Shown: positions 16,499 through 26,272, numbered from the stretch's first letter. The stretch: 37,832 bases of DNA from an uncultured Nitrospira sp. (GCA_902500755.1 CABVRV010000007.1:1-37832); one strand, 5' to 3'. The notes: a model not told the origin generated them from the letters alone. Numbers and translations are program-made.

Positions 16499-17743
16499 AT
16501 GTCGGATTTCTTCCAGAACGGGGTGGTCAGTGTTCTGCATCGCCTCGGTTCACCAAACGTAGAACGGTTGGAGCAGGAGCTCGAACAGTATCGCCATGTT
16601 AACCCGATTGCCTTGGTCCTACCGTGCCTTTATTCGGAACTCGAAGGTCCGGCCCTTGCTGGAATCGTTGATGAACTCAAGCGGGTGACATACCTGAACG
16701 AAATCGTCGTTGCGCTCGGACATGCATCAGCCCTCGAATTTCGGCGTGCGAAAGATTATTTCAAGGTTCTTCCGCAACACGTGCGTCTGGTATGGGTGGA
16801 CGGCGCTCCGGTTCAAGACATTCTCAAGACGTTAGTCGAACGAGAGGTCGATATCGGCTTGCCTGGAAAGGGACAATCCTGCTGGCTCGCGTTCGGCTAT
16901 GTGCTGGCTCGCCACCAAAGTCAGGTTATTGTGTTGCATGATTGCGATATCGTGAGTTATCACCGTGAATATCTTGCCCGGCTCTGTTATCCGCTCGGCA
17001 ACCCCAATCTCGGCTATGAATTTTCTAAGGGGTATTACAGCCGCGTCACGGACCAGCTGCATGGTCGAGTCACCAGGTTGTTCGTTACCCCGGTCATTCG
17101 GTCGTTGCAGCAACTCGTTGGGAGTCACCCCCTCTTGACCTTCCTGGACAGTTTCCGGTACCCGCTGGCAGGGGAATTTGCGATGGTTCGCGACCTTGCC
17201 TGGGTCAATCGTATTCCGGGAGATTGGGGATTGGAAATCGGTATCCTGGCGGAAGTGTATCGCAACTGCGCCTTGCGCCGTGTGTGTCAGGCTGATATCG
17301 CAGACGCGTATGAGCACAAACATCAGGCGCTGTCTTCGGACGATCCTGAAAAAGGATTGCTCAAGATGACCGTGGACATCACGAAGTCTTTGTTCCGCCA
17401 TCTTGCCAGCGAAGGTCTGGTGCTCGGCGATCCGGAACTCAAGACATTGCGAGCCACCTATCTTCGCATCGCTGAAGAGGCCATCCGTCGGTACGAGGAC
17501 AGCGCGGCCATCAACAGCTTGAAGTTCGATCGACACGCGGAACGGACCGCCGTCGAGACGTTTCTCAAAGGCATCAAACTGGCGTCGGAGGTCTTCCAAA
17601 AGGATCCGCTGGGGGTGCCGATGATTTCTAACTGGAGCCGCGTAGCGGCGGCGGTGCCGGACGTCTTTGATCGTCTTGTTCGAGCCGTGGAGGAGGATCA
17701 TCAGTGGGACCCGACGAGAGAACCGCGACAAGCGTCCAAGTGA
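16499..17743 (+). CDS. gpgS: Glucosyl-3-phosphoglycerate synthase-like glycosyltransferase (GT81)
   Basis: The 414-residue protein is a retaining GT-A enzyme. The N-terminal half has VLPCLYSELEG (residues 40-50), GLPGKGQSCWLAFGY (120-134), which in GpgS contacts the acceptor, and the metal/nucleotide site LHDCD with Asp148 and Asp150. The C-terminal half is helical. Length and motifs match bacterial GpgS, which transfers glucose from NDP-glucose to 3-phosphoglycerate, the first step to glucosylglycerate. AAGGAG lies 8 nt before the ATG. It opens a compact operon: the next gene overlaps by 40 nt, then a membrane protein and a sugar ABC importer follow almost without gaps. The phosphatase for its product is divergently encoded. 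A mannosyl-3-phosphoglycerate synthase role is less likely by motif. Confidence 0.85.
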   Translation: MSDFFQNGVVSVLHRLGSPNVERLEQELEQYRHVNPIALVLPCLYSELEGPALAGIVDELKRVTYLNEIVVALGHASALEFRRAKDYFKVLPQHVRLVWVDGAPVQDILKTLVEREVDIGLPGKGQSCWLAFGYVLARHQSQVIVLHDCDIVSYHREYLARLCYPLGNPNLGYEFSKGYYSRVTDQLHGRVTRLFVTPVIRSLQQLVGSHPLLTFLDSFRYPLAGEFAMVRDLAWVNRIPGDWGLEIGILAEVYRNCALRRVCQADIADAYEHKHQALSSDDPEKGLLKMTVDITKSLFRHLASEGLVLGDPELKTLRATYLRIAEEAIRRYEDSAAINSLKFDRHAERTAVETFLKGIKLASEVFQKDPLGVPMISNWSRVAAAVPDVFDRLVRAVEEDHQWDPTREPRQASK

Positions 17744-19017
17744 GCAAACCGTCCGTGGCCTTGACGGCAGAAACCGAGGCCCGCCTGGGTGTTATCGGCG
17801 ACGTCGATGTACTCGTCGGTATTCCCAGTTACAACAACGCCGATACCATTGAGCACGTCGTCCGGGCCGTGAGTGTCGGTCTGGCGAAATATTTCCCCGA
17901 GCATCGAGCCGTGTTGGTGAATTCCGACGGGGGATCCTCAGATGGGACCCCTGAGGCGGTTTCGAGGGCGGTGGTCGATTTCGACGCGTTGCTCATCAGC
18001 GATCAGCAAAGCCAGCTTCAGAAGATCATCACCCCCTACCATGGGATTCCCGGTAAGGGGAGCGCGTTCCGTACGATCTTCGAGATTGCGCGGCGGCTGA
18101 ACGCCAAGGCCTGCGCCGTCGTCGATTCGGACTTGCGGAGCATCACACCGGAATGGATCGAGTTGTTGTTACGTCCCATTCTCGATGACCACTACGACTA
18201 TGTGGCTCCATATTATCTGCGTCATAAGTATGACGGCACGATTACGAACAGTATCGTCTATCCCCTGACCAGGACGCTCTACGGTCAACGGATCAGGCAG
18301 CCGATCGGGGGTGATTTTGGATTTGCCGGACATTTGTCCGAACATTACCTTGATCAACACGTCTGGGAGTCGGATGTGGCACGATTTGGGATCGATATCT
18401 GGATGACCACGGAGGCCATCGCGAGCGGTGCCCGAGTCTGCCAGAGTTTTCTGGGCGCTAAAATTCATAATCCTAAGGATCCAGCCGCCGATTTGGCCGC
18501 CATGCTCATGCAAGTGCTGGGAGCGGTGTTTGCCTTGATGGAGTCACACCATGGGGTTTGGTCGAGCGTGCAAGGATCGAAGGCAGTCAAACTGTTCGGT
18601 TTCCAATACGAGGTCGGCGTTGAGCCGGTCAACGTCAACGTCGAACGCATGATCGCAGTCTTTCGACAGGGATTGGCGGATTTGGCGCCTATCTGGGAAC
18701 AAGCACTGGGCAAGGAGATCGTGGCGGAACTGACGATGGTGGGAGGAGTTTCCCCTTCAGAATTTCGGATTTCCGATGAACTATGGGTTCGTGTGGTCTA
18801 CGAGGCCGCGCTGGCGTACCGGGAACATCGCATGCCGCGAGAACATCTACTGAAAGCCCTGACGCCGCTCTATCTCGGACGAACGGCAACGTTTGTATTG
18901 GAAACGCAGGGGCTCACGACAAAGGAAGCGGAAGGACGAGTCGAGCAATTATGTGAAGTCTTCGAGTCGAAGAAGTCTTACTTGGTCGAACGGTGGAACC
19001 CTGAGCCGCAAGCATGA
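17704..19017 (+). CDS. Second GT-A glycosyltransferase, candidate mannosylglucosyl-3-phosphoglycerate synthase
   Basis: The 437-residue protein starts at GTG 17704, preceded by GGAGGAGG; a GTG at 17740 overlapping the upstream stop is the alternative. The GT-A core shows VGIPSYNNADTI (38-49), NSDGGSSDGT (73-82), IPGKGSAFRTIFE (115-127) and the metal site DSD (141-143). GGDFGFAGHLSEHY follows near residue 200, and a helical C-terminal domain completes it. The PGKG element and overall plan parallel the synthase before it, so both probably act on phosphoglycerate-type acceptors. In Petrotoga and Persephonella, a second transferase (MggA) adds mannose to glucosyl-3-phosphoglycerate; this gene fits that role by position. 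Donor and acceptor remain unproven. Confidence 0.75.
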   Translation: MGPDERTATSVQVSKPSVALTAETEARLGVIGDVDVLVGIPSYNNADTIEHVVRAVSVGLAKYFPEHRAVLVNSDGGSSDGTPEAVSRAVVDFDALLISDQQSQLQKIITPYHGIPGKGSAFRTIFEIARRLNAKACAVVDSDLRSITPEWIELLLRPILDDHYDYVAPYYLRHKYDGTITNSIVYPLTRTLYGQRIRQPIGGDFGFAGHLSEHYLDQHVWESDVARFGIDIWMTTEAIASGARVCQSFLGAKIHNPKDPAADLAAMLMQVLGAVFALMESHHGVWSSVQGSKAVKLFGFQYEVGVEPVNVNVERMIAVFRQGLADLAPIWEQALGKEIVAELTMVGGVSPSEFRISDELWVRVVYEAALAYREHRMPREHLLKALTPLYLGRTATFVLETQGLTTKEAEGRVEQLCEVFESKKSYLVERWNPEPQA

Positions 19018-19054
19018 GATCGGTTGCCGGCGGCGAAATGGGGGGAGGTGAGGT

Positions 19055-19765
19055 ATGATGACGGACTTTTTCCAAACTGCACTACTCGCGCCGTTGGAGC
19101 AACTTGGCCGGCAGGTCTTGGCCGTGTTGCCGAATGTGTTGGCCATGCTCATCATCGTCGGGGTAGGCCTGTTGGCGGCCCGAGCGTTGGGCCATCTGGT
19201 CGAACGCTTGTTGCGCGTGGTGCGTCTTGACCAACTGTGCGATCGACTTGAAATCAACGCGGCGCTGTTGCGTGGAGGCGTGAAGGCCGCTCCCTCCTAT
19301 CTCGTCGGGCGGTTCGTCTACTGGGGGGTCGTCGCATTTGCAGTGATCGCCGGCCTGGGCGCGCTGAACCTCCAACCGATCAACCAGTTTGCCAATTCGC
19401 TCTTGGCCTACATTCCTCATGTGTTGGTCGCCGGGCTGATATTGGTAACCGGATACCTGCTCTCCAATTTCATCGCACAGGGTGTGTTGATTGCAGGGGT
19501 GAATGCCGGACTTCCTCCGGCGCGGCTGTTCGCGAACATGTCGCGTTGGGGCGTCCAACTCTTTGCGCTGGCGATGGCGGCGGAGGAATTGGGTATTGCG
19601 GCGAGTGTGGTGGTGGTGGGCTTCGGGATCACCTTTGGAGGCATTGTGTTCGCCACCTGCTTGGCGTTCGGCCTCGGGGCCAAGGATTTGGCGAAAGATT
19701 ATCTTGAGCGGACGTTCTGGAATCGCGGGCGCGATCGCGCACCGGACGACCTCCGACATCTATGA
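19055..19765 (+). CDS. Channel-like membrane protein with TM-helix repeats (MscS-related, no beta domain)
   Basis: The 236-residue protein has five or so hydrophobic segments: VLPNVLAMLIIVGVGLLAA (near 24-42), VYWGVVAFAVIAGLGAL, LLAYIPHVLVAGLILVTGYLL, a helix near 170, and VVVVGFGITFGGIVFATCLAFGLG. The IPHVLVAGLILVTGYLLSN and FGLGAKDLAKDYLER elements are those of the TM_helix repeat family found in, or next to, small-conductance mechanosensitive channels. It lacks the conserved MscS pore-and-beta core, so channel activity is inferred only. GGGAGGTGAGGT supports the ATG at 19055. Its stop overlaps the ATG of the ABC binding protein (ATGA), placing it between solute synthesis and solute import in one operon. 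Confidence 0.78.
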   Translation: MMTDFFQTALLAPLEQLGRQVLAVLPNVLAMLIIVGVGLLAARALGHLVERLLRVVRLDQLCDRLEINAALLRGGVKAAPSYLVGRFVYWGVVAFAVIAGLGALNLQPINQFANSLLAYIPHVLVAGLILVTGYLLSNFIAQGVLIAGVNAGLPPARLFANMSRWGVQLFALAMAAEELGIAASVVVVGFGITFGGIVFATCLAFGLGAKDLAKDYLERTFWNRGRDRAPDDLRHL

Positions 19766-21042
19766 TGATCGGCGTTTTTCTCTTGCTCTGGCTGGCAACG
19801 ACGCTCGGGTGCACGCAGACCGGAGAAGGAACCGATCGTGCACCGACCACCGTGGTCTTCAAACACGGAAAATTATCGGGTGATGGACGGGTGCTGTCCG
19901 ACCTGCTCCGTGATTTTGAACGACGCCATCCAGGTATCCTCGTTCGAGAGGAGCTCTTACCGGCCGATTCGGATCGACAGCATCAGTACTACGCGATGAA
20001 TTTGGACGGAGGGAAAGCTCCGTTCGACCTGCTCGCGATCGACACGATTTGGGCGCAGGAATTCGCCAAGGCAAGATGGATTGCGCCGTTGGACGAGGTC
20101 CTGACTCCGGCCGAGCGGGATGAGTTCTTTCCCGGGCCGATTGAGGCAGCGACGTTCCAAGAGCGTCTGTACGCGGTGCCCTGGTATGTGGATGCCGGCG
20201 TCCTCTACTACCGGCGTGATTTGTTGGATCGCCATGGCCTTGAACCGCCTCGCACGTGGCTTGAACTCGCCCGTATCGCCAAGCTGGTGTTAAAAGCGGA
20301 GCAGAACTCCGCTTTGACTGGTTTCGTCTGGCAAGGAAAACAGTATGAGGGTTTGATGTGTGTCGCGCTGGAGGTGCTTCGGAGCAACGGAACAGATCTC
20401 TGGGCTGGGGATCGTGACCGTGCCGAATACGGCTTGCGGTTCTTGCGTGAGACGATTGCGACGCATGGAATTACACCGCTCTCCACGAGCATGGCCGATG
20501 AAGAGTCGACTCGCTGGATATTCGGCGAGGGGCATGCCCTGTTCATGCGAAATTGGCCCTATGCCTGGTCCCTGCTTCAACAGGAGGGCTCGCCGGTTCG
20601 CGGTAAAATTGGCGTCGTCCCGCTTCCCGCCTTTTCGGGATTTCGCAGCGCGCCGGTTCTGGGAGGATGGATGCTCGCCATACCGAATAGTTCCACCCAT
20701 CAAGAGGTTGTGGGGGAGCTGATCAGCTTCTTGACCTCTCCGGACACGCAACGCAGGATCGCCGTGGAATTAGGGTATAACCCGGTGCGCCGAGCCTTGT
20801 ATACTGACCAGTCCCTGCTCGAACTCCGGCCTCTCTTGAAGGATCTCTATCCGATTTTATTGGGCGCGAAGCCACGTCCGGTGACGCCGTATTATCTGTT
20901 ACTGTCTCAGGCCGTGCAGCCGGAAGTCAGCGCGGTCGTCGTTGGACGGAGGTCGCCTGCCGAGGCTCTTGATGCCATCAGACGCCGTGTGGATCAAATC
21001 ATGGGAGAACAGACCTCTACCGCAAGGCTGGGGCGATCATGA
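19762..21042 (+). CDS. Sugar ABC transporter substrate-binding lipoprotein
   Basis: The 426-residue protein has a short lipoprotein leader with the lipobox at residues 14-17 (TLGC, Cys17), so it is anchored at the membrane and faces the periplasm. The fold is that of family 1 extracellular solute-binding proteins: VVFKHGKLSGDG, FERRHPGILV, DLLAIDTIWAQEFA, AVPWYVDAGVLYYRRDLL, FMRNWPYAW, GGWMLAIPNSS and ELISFLTSPDTQRR in the usual order. These signatures are those of maltose/trehalose-type binders (ThuE/TreS-like). A glucosylglycerate-type ligand is equally possible given the operon. Start and stop both overlap neighbours by 4 nt, so expression is tightly coupled to the channel-like protein and the first permease. 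Confidence 0.9.
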   Translation: MMIGVFLLLWLATTLGCTQTGEGTDRAPTTVVFKHGKLSGDGRVLSDLLRDFERRHPGILVREELLPADSDRQHQYYAMNLDGGKAPFDLLAIDTIWAQEFAKARWIAPLDEVLTPAERDEFFPGPIEAATFQERLYAVPWYVDAGVLYYRRDLLDRHGLEPPRTWLELARIAKLVLKAEQNSALTGFVWQGKQYEGLMCVALEVLRSNGTDLWAGDRDRAEYGLRFLRETIATHGITPLSTSMADEESTRWIFGEGHALFMRNWPYAWSLLQQEGSPVRGKIGVVPLPAFSGFRSAPVLGGWMLAIPNSSTHQEVVGELISFLTSPDTQRRIAVELGYNPVRRALYTDQSLLELRPLLKDLYPILLGAKPRPVTPYYLLLSQAVQPEVSAVVVGRRSPAEALDAIRRRVDQIMGEQTSTARLGRS

Positions 21043-21977
21043 CCGATCGATCGTTCACAGAGATCAAGAAACGGAGTGGGACGATCCATCTGTCCGAGCG
21101 AGCATGGGGCTACCTGTTTGCCTGTCCGGCCTTTATTCTGGTGAGCCTGATCGCACTCGCGCCGATTAACGCGGCCCTGTGGCTCAGTCTGCGCCAGCAA
21201 TTACCGATCTTCGGAATTGACGAGTTCGTCGGCGCCAGGAATTATCTGCAATTGTTGGGAGACGAGCGATTCTGGGCCGCTTGCCGAACGACGCTGTACT
21301 TCACGGCTCTGTCTGTGTCGGCCGAGCTGTTGTTGGGCTTCGGGTTTGCCCTGCTCTTGAACCGTCTGTCGGACGGAGCAGGCAGGGGACTGCGGTGGGC
21401 GCACGTCATGATCATCTTGCCTTGGGCGATTCCAACCGTCGTGTCCGCGCAAATCTGGGCCTGGCTCTACCAGCCTGACTTCGGCCTGCTCAATTATTTG
21501 CTCTATGCGGCCGGCATGACGGGTGGTCGCATCGATTGGCTGGCGGATCCCGATTGGGCGATTCATGCCGCCGTCGTCATGGACGTCTGGAAAACGACGC
21601 CGTTCGCGGCATTGCTTCTGCTGGCCGGATTAAAGACTGTCCCGCAAGAGCTCTACGCTGCCGCGCGGGTTGATGGAGCTGGAACCTGGGAGCAATTTCG
21701 ACGTATCACGTTGCCCCTTTTGATGCCCGTCGTCCTCATCGTACTCGTCTTCCGCACGATGGATGCGATCCGGGTGTTTGACGCGGTCTTCGTGTTGACC
21801 GGCGGAGGACCAGGCAACAGCACTGAGACACTGTCGATCTATGCATACAAGACGCTGTTCCAAACATTGCAGTTTGGATATGGATCTGCCCTGGCAACGG
21901 CGATGTTTGTGCTCGCCGCCGTGCTGTCCCTATTGTATTTGTTGCTGTTACGTCGGCATGTTCAGGAGAGCGGATGA
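21039..21977 (+). CDS. Sugar ABC transporter permease, MalF/UgpA type
   Basis: The 312-residue protein has six membrane segments, the first at residues 25-47 (LFACPAFILVSLIALAPI). The cytoplasmic EAA loop that docks on the ATPase reads ELYAAARVDGAGTWEQFRRI near residues 204-223, with the conserved Gly. The C-terminal part contains VFDAVFVLTGGGPGNSTETL, the usual MalF-type stretch before the last helix. It forms the inner-membrane pore with the next gene. Four-nt ATGA overlaps join it to both the binding protein and the second permease. Confidence 0.93.
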   Translation: MTDRSFTEIKKRSGTIHLSERAWGYLFACPAFILVSLIALAPINAALWLSLRQQLPIFGIDEFVGARNYLQLLGDERFWAACRTTLYFTALSVSAELLLGFGFALLLNRLSDGAGRGLRWAHVMIILPWAIPTVVSAQIWAWLYQPDFGLLNYLLYAAGMTGGRIDWLADPDWAIHAAVVMDVWKTTPFAALLLLAGLKTVPQELYAAARVDGAGTWEQFRRITLPLLMPVVLIVLVFRTMDAIRVFDAVFVLTGGGPGNSTETLSIYAYKTLFQTLQFGYGSALATAMFVLAAVLSLLYLLLLRRHVQESG

Positions 21978-22837
21978 GGCGTAGCGATGACGATCAGGCC
22001 GGCTCCACGATGATGGTCTGGATCCGCGCCCATGGCTTTACTGCATGTGTCTTGCTTTTTGTCGGGCTGTTTTGTCTCGGACCGGTGCTCTGGCAGGCGG
22101 TCACATCGCTCAAGCCGGATCAGGATCTCGTGCGTCTGCCTCCACTCATCCCGGAGCGCGTGACCAGCGTTCACTATGATCGCGTCCTGCTTCAGTCGTC
22201 ATTACCGCGGTCGCTCGCGAACAGCATGGTCGTGGCGGCAAGCGCGACAGTGACCGCCATTGTGGTTGGTGCATTCTGCGCTTTTGCCCTCGCACGGCTC
22301 CCGATTGCCGGTAAGTCGGTGATATTGGGGGTGGCGCTTGTCACATCGATGTTCCCACCTATCGCTGTCATCAGTCCTTTGTACCTCCTCATGCGGGAGT
22401 TCGGGTTACGGGATACGCTTGTCGCAGTAGGACTGACCCATGCGGTCTATTCGCTGCCGCTCGCTGTGTGGCTGTTGACGAGTTTCTTTCAACAGCTTCC
22501 CAAGGAGCTCTACCAGGCTGCGCGGATCGATGGCTGCACACCGGTACAGGCTTTGCTGACCATTATGTTGCCCCTCGCGCGACCCGGGCTCGCTGTTGCT
22601 GCACTTTTGGTGTTTATTTATTCCTGGAACGAGTTCATGTTCGCTCTGACCCTCACGGCCAGTGATACTACTCGCACCGCGCCGGTGGCGGTTGCCTTAT
22701 TTCCAGGACTGTATGAAATTCCTTGGGGCGATTTGGCGGCCGCCTCTCTGGTGGTGACATTGCCGGTTGCCGGTCTCGCGCTGGCGTTTCAACGCCACAT
22801 CATTGCCGGGCTGACGGCCGGCAGTGTGAAAGGATGA
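21974..22837 (+). CDS. Sugar ABC transporter permease, MalG/UgpE type
   Basis: The 287-residue protein has six membrane segments, starting at about residues 20-40 (ACVLLFVGLFCLGPVLW). The EAA loop is ELYQAARIDGCTPVQALLTI near residues 179-198. FIYSWNEFMFALTLT is the characteristic MalG segment. It pairs with the permease upstream in a heterodimeric pore. The start overlaps the preceding stop (ATGA), and the ATPase gene follows after 4 nt. Confidence 0.93.
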   Translation: MRRSDDDQAGSTMMVWIRAHGFTACVLLFVGLFCLGPVLWQAVTSLKPDQDLVRLPPLIPERVTSVHYDRVLLQSSLPRSLANSMVVAASATVTAIVVGAFCAFALARLPIAGKSVILGVALVTSMFPPIAVISPLYLLMREFGLRDTLVAVGLTHAVYSLPLAVWLLTSFFQQLPKELYQAARIDGCTPVQALLTIMLPLARPGLAVAALLVFIYSWNEFMFALTLTASDTTRTAPVAVALFPGLYEIPWGDLAAASLVVTLPVAGLALAFQRHIIAGLTAGSVKG

Positions 22838-22841
22838 GGCA

Positions 22842-23948
22842 ATGGCCGAAGTCCGGATCGAGTTGATTGAGAAACGCATCGGACAAAAGATCATCCTTCA
22901 TCCCATCACCTTGACGGTGCATGACGGTGAGTTCTTCGTGCTCGTGGGTCCTTCCGGATGCGGCAAATCTACGCTGTTGAGTCTCCTTGCCGGTCTCGAT
23001 CAGCCGACTGCCGGTCGTATTTTGTTCGACGGGAGCGATGTGACCGACCTAGAGCCGCGCGAGCGCGACGTGGCGTTGGTTTTTCAAAGCTATGCCCTGT
23101 ACCCCCACATGACTGTACGCGAAAACATGGCCTTCCCATTGAGGGTTGCCCCACGCGCCAAGCGCCTTGAGCGGAACCGCATAGAGGAAGAAGTCCAACG
23201 GGTGGCAGGATTCCTCGGGCTGTCGGCATTGCTCGATCGACGGCCACGCGAACTCTCCGGCGGCCAACGGCAACGGGTCGCCTTGGGACGGGCCCTCATC
23301 AGGAAGCCGAGACTGTTTCTGCTGGACGAACCACTGTCGAATCTCGATGCACAGTTGCGCGCCTCCATGCGCGCGGAGTTGCTCAGACTTCACAAGGAAC
23401 TGAAGGTCACGACGATCTATGTGACCCACGATCAAACAGAAGCCATGACGCTGGGCGACAGACTTGCGGCGTTAAGCCAGGGACGGATTCAGCAGATCGG
23501 CCGGCCTCACGACATCTACGCTGCTCCCGTTAATCTTTTCGTGGCAGGCTTCATGGGGTATCCGCCGATGAATTTGCTCTCAGCGCGGCTCAGGAATGAC
23601 GGTCTCCAAGCTGGACCACTACATCTCACAAGACCATCCGATGCGCCGACAGTCGATCAAGAGCAGATTGTGACCGTCGGTCTCAGACCGGAAGACGTCG
23701 TGGTGGCTCCAGCAACCGATTCAGGAAATGAAGGCGCCGGATTCGGCATCGTCCGACTAACTGAGCCTTCGGGTCCGACTTTGTGGGTAACGGCGGAGCT
23801 CAATGATCATAGCGAGGTCGTCACCATAAGCGGCTCTGCGCAAGCCGGGTTTGTCCCGAAGATCGGGGAGCGTGTCGCAGTCTCAGGGCCACGAGCGACT
23901 CTCCACCTGTTTGATCCGACGACAGGGCAACGGCTGGGGGCGTCGTAG
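22842..23948 (+). CDS. Sugar ABC transporter ATPase, MalK/UgpC type
   Basis: The 368-residue ATPase has Walker A GPSGCGKST at 36-44, Q-loop Gln82, signature LSGGQ at 138-142, Walker B LFLLDEP with catalytic Glu163, and H-loop His196. After about residue 235 it has the MalK-type C-terminal regulatory beta domain (VGLRPEDVVVAP, GPTLWVTAELNDHS, ISGSAQAGF), which in MalK interacts with regulators. It completes the importer, one ATPase serving both permeases. It is the last gene of the operon that begins at 16499 and ends convergently against glgX with 41 nt between stops. No clear terminator hairpin is visible in that gap. Confidence 0.93.
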   Translation: MAEVRIELIEKRIGQKIILHPITLTVHDGEFFVLVGPSGCGKSTLLSLLAGLDQPTAGRILFDGSDVTDLEPRERDVALVFQSYALYPHMTVRENMAFPLRVAPRAKRLERNRIEEEVQRVAGFLGLSALLDRRPRELSGGQRQRVALGRALIRKPRLFLLDEPLSNLDAQLRASMRAELLRLHKELKVTTIYVTHDQTEAMTLGDRLAALSQGRIQQIGRPHDIYAAPVNLFVAGFMGYPPMNLLSARLRNDGLQAGPLHLTRPSDAPTVDQEQIVTVGLRPEDVVVAPATDSGNEGAGFGIVRLTEPSGPTLWVTAELNDHSEVVTISGSAQAGFVPKIGERVAVSGPRATLHLFDPTTGQRLGAS

Positions 23949-23989
23949 TTTTCCTGGAAGTGTGGGCTCCCGCGGACGGTGCCAAGCCC

Positions 23990-26125
23990 TCAGTGCTTTC
24001 CGTCGAGACGCAGCACGGCGATCGATCGAGCTTCCATTTCGTACTGCTCGCCTCCTTTGAACGCACTAACCTGCTTCTCGTGCTCTCCTGAGAATGAGGT
24101 ATCCAGTATCGAGTGCCAGCGGATCCCACGTTTGTGGGCGGGCAAGGTGAACGCCAGCGGTGTGTGGTGGGCATTGAGGAGTATTAACAGCGTGTCGTCA
24201 ACGATCGGGCGTCCCTTCTGGTCCCTCTCGGCGATGGCATCGCCGGCCAGCCGGAGGGCGAGGGATTTGGAGTACCCCGCATTCCAATCTTCGTCGCTCA
24301 TTTCTTTGCCGTCTGGTCGAAACCACGAGAGATCTTTGACTTCGGATCCTCTAATATGGCGCCCCTGGAAAAACCGACGTCGTCGAAGGACAGGATGCTT
24401 CTTCCGAAAGGCGATGAGGTGTCTGACGAACGCCAGTAAATTGGACTGCGCGTGATCTAAGTTCCAGTCGAACCAGCTGATCTCATTGTCCTGACAATAC
24501 GCGTTGTTATTCCCCTTTTGCGCGCGCCCGATCTCGTCGCCACCGCAGAGCATCGGAACCCCCTGGGAGAGAAACAGAAGCGTCAGGAAATTCCGTTTCT
24601 GGCGCTCTCGCAACTCGAGAATTGCGGGATCGCTGCTTGGTCCTTCTACCCCGCAGTTCCAGCTGTCGTTGTCGTTCGTGCCGTCTTGGTTGTTTTCGCC
24701 GTTGGCTTCGTTGTGCTTGTCGTTGTAGGACACGAGGTCGTGCAGCGTGAATCCGTCGTGTGCCGTGACGAAGTTAATGCTGGCAAAGGGCCGGCGTCCG
24801 CTCATGCTGTAGAGGTCGCTGCTGCCGGTCAGGCGATAGGCAAGCTCCGCCATCTGGCCTCCGTCTCCCTTGACGTACCGACGGATCGTGTCTCGATACT
24901 TGCCGTTCCATTCAGCCCAGCCCACGGGAAAATTGCCGACCTGATATCCGCCCTCTCCGACGTCCCACGGTTCCGCGATCAGTTTGGTCTGGGAAAGGAT
25001 GGGGTCTTGGTGCAAGATGTCGAAAAAAGCGCTCAGTCGGTCGACGGCATGCAATTCCCTGGCGAGGGTGGAGGCCAGGTCGAACCGAAAGCCGTCCACA
25101 TGCATTTCCGTGACCCAATACCGCAAGCTGTCCATGATGAGCTGAAGCGTCCGGGGATGTGTCACGTTCAGCGTGTTGCCGCAGCCGGTGTAGTCCATGT
25201 AATGGCGTTTGTCGTTGTCGACCAAACGGTAATAGGCGGCATTGTCGATCCCCCTGAACGAGATGGTCGGGCCGAGCTGATTCCCTTCCGCCGTATGGTT
25301 GTAGACGACGTCCAAGATGACCTCAATACCTGCGCTGTGGAGTGTCTTGACCATGGTCTTGAACTCCCGGACATGCCGCCCACGGACCGGAGACACGGCG
25401 TAGCGGATATCCGGAGCTAAGAAGCCGATCGTATTGTAGCCCCAGTAGTTGGTCAGGCCTCGATCAGCCAGGTGCTTGTCCCGCACAAAATGATGGACCG
25501 GCAGCAACTCGATGGCGGTGACGCCTAGCTCCAGCAAATGGTCGATAACCGCCGGCGTGGTGAGGCCGGAATAGGTGCCTCGCATATGATCGGGTACTTC
25601 AGGATGGCGCGCCGTAAATCCCTTGACGTGTACTTCGTAAATGACGGTGCGATCCCATGGAGTTTTCAGTTGACGGTCCCCTCCCCACGTGAAGGCCTGA
25701 TCGACGACCACACATTTCGGAATATTGGCTACATTATCACGGGTATCGAAGGAGAGATCCGCCTGCTGGTCTCCGATTCGATAGCCGAACATGGCGTCCG
25801 ACCACTCAACCGTGCCCGCGATGGATTTGGCATAGGGATCGATGAGAAGTTTGTGATGATTGAATCGATGGCCCTCTTCTGGAGCGTAGGGTCCATGTAC
25901 TCGATAACCATAGTGTTGACCCGGCCAGAGACCGTGGATGTACGCGTGCCAGACTTGATCGGTCCGTTCTTCGAGACGGATACGGTGAGATTCCTTGGTG
26001 GATTCAGGTCCATCGAACAGACACAGCTCAACCGCCGTGGCATGTTCTGAAAAGAGGGCGAAGTTCACCCCTTCACCGTCCCATGTCGCACCGAGTGGGT
26101 ACGGGTGTCCTGGCCAAACTCTCAT
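23990..26125 (-). CDS. glgX: Glycogen debranching enzyme GlgX
   Basis: The 711-residue protein is a GH13 isoamylase-type enzyme of the usual GlgX length. The N-terminal CBM48 domain covers residues 1-140 ([20 protein letters not shown]). The TIM-barrel motifs are [11 protein letters not shown] near 272, GFRFDLAS with nucleophile Asp349, LIAEPWDVG with acid/base Glu385, and VTAHDGFTL with Asp457. The family's NCGVEGP insert is at about 490. It hydrolyses alpha-1,6 branches of phosphorylase-trimmed glycogen, releasing short maltodextrins for MalQ or TreY/TreZ. GGAGGAGAGG precedes the ATG. It is transcribed leftward, convergent with the sugar importer and divergent from treZ, whose promoter must share the 147 nt between them. 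Confidence 0.95.
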   Translation of the reverse strand: MRVWPGHPYPLGATWDGEGVNFALFSEHATAVELCLFDGPESTKESHRIRLEERTDQVWHAYIHGLWPGQHYGYRVHGPYAPEEGHRFNHHKLLIDPYAKSIAGTVEWSDAMFGYRIGDQQADLSFDTRDNVANIPKCVVVDQAFTWGGDRQLKTPWDRTVIYEVHVKGFTARHPEVPDHMRGTYSGLTTPAVIDHLLELGVTAIELLPVHHFVRDKHLADRGLTNYWGYNTIGFLAPDIRYAVSPVRGRHVREFKTMVKTLHSAGIEVILDVVYNHTAEGNQLGPTISFRGIDNAAYYRLVDNDKRHYMDYTGCGNTLNVTHPRTLQLIMDSLRYWVTEMHVDGFRFDLASTLARELHAVDRLSAFFDILHQDPILSQTKLIAEPWDVGEGGYQVGNFPVGWAEWNGKYRDTIRRYVKGDGGQMAELAYRLTGSSDLYSMSGRRPFASINFVTAHDGFTLHDLVSYNDKHNEANGENNQDGTNDNDSWNCGVEGPSSDPAILELRERQKRNFLTLLFLSQGVPMLCGGDEIGRAQKGNNNAYCQDNEISWFDWNLDHAQSNLLAFVRHLIAFRKKHPVLRRRRFFQGRHIRGSEVKDLSWFRPDGKEMSDEDWNAGYSKSLALRLAGDAIAERDQKGRPIVDDTLLILLNAHHTPLAFTLPAHKRGIRWHSILDTSFSGEHEKQVSAFKGGEQYEMEARSIAVLRLDGKH

Positions 26126-26272
26126 CCTCTCCTCCAGTTAGATTGACTCTTCGTCATAAGACCATCCTTTATAGAATGGGAGATCCGATTGCGCAAGGCA
26201 TTAAAATACTCGGTGGACTTGGTTACGGACGACGAATTCTGCACAATGGGGCTGGAGGAGGGACTACAGAAT

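Noticed and set aside
26143-26175. TTGACT ... TATAGA as a treZ promoter
   Set aside because: The spacer is 21 nt, too long for a standard promoter; left uncalled.
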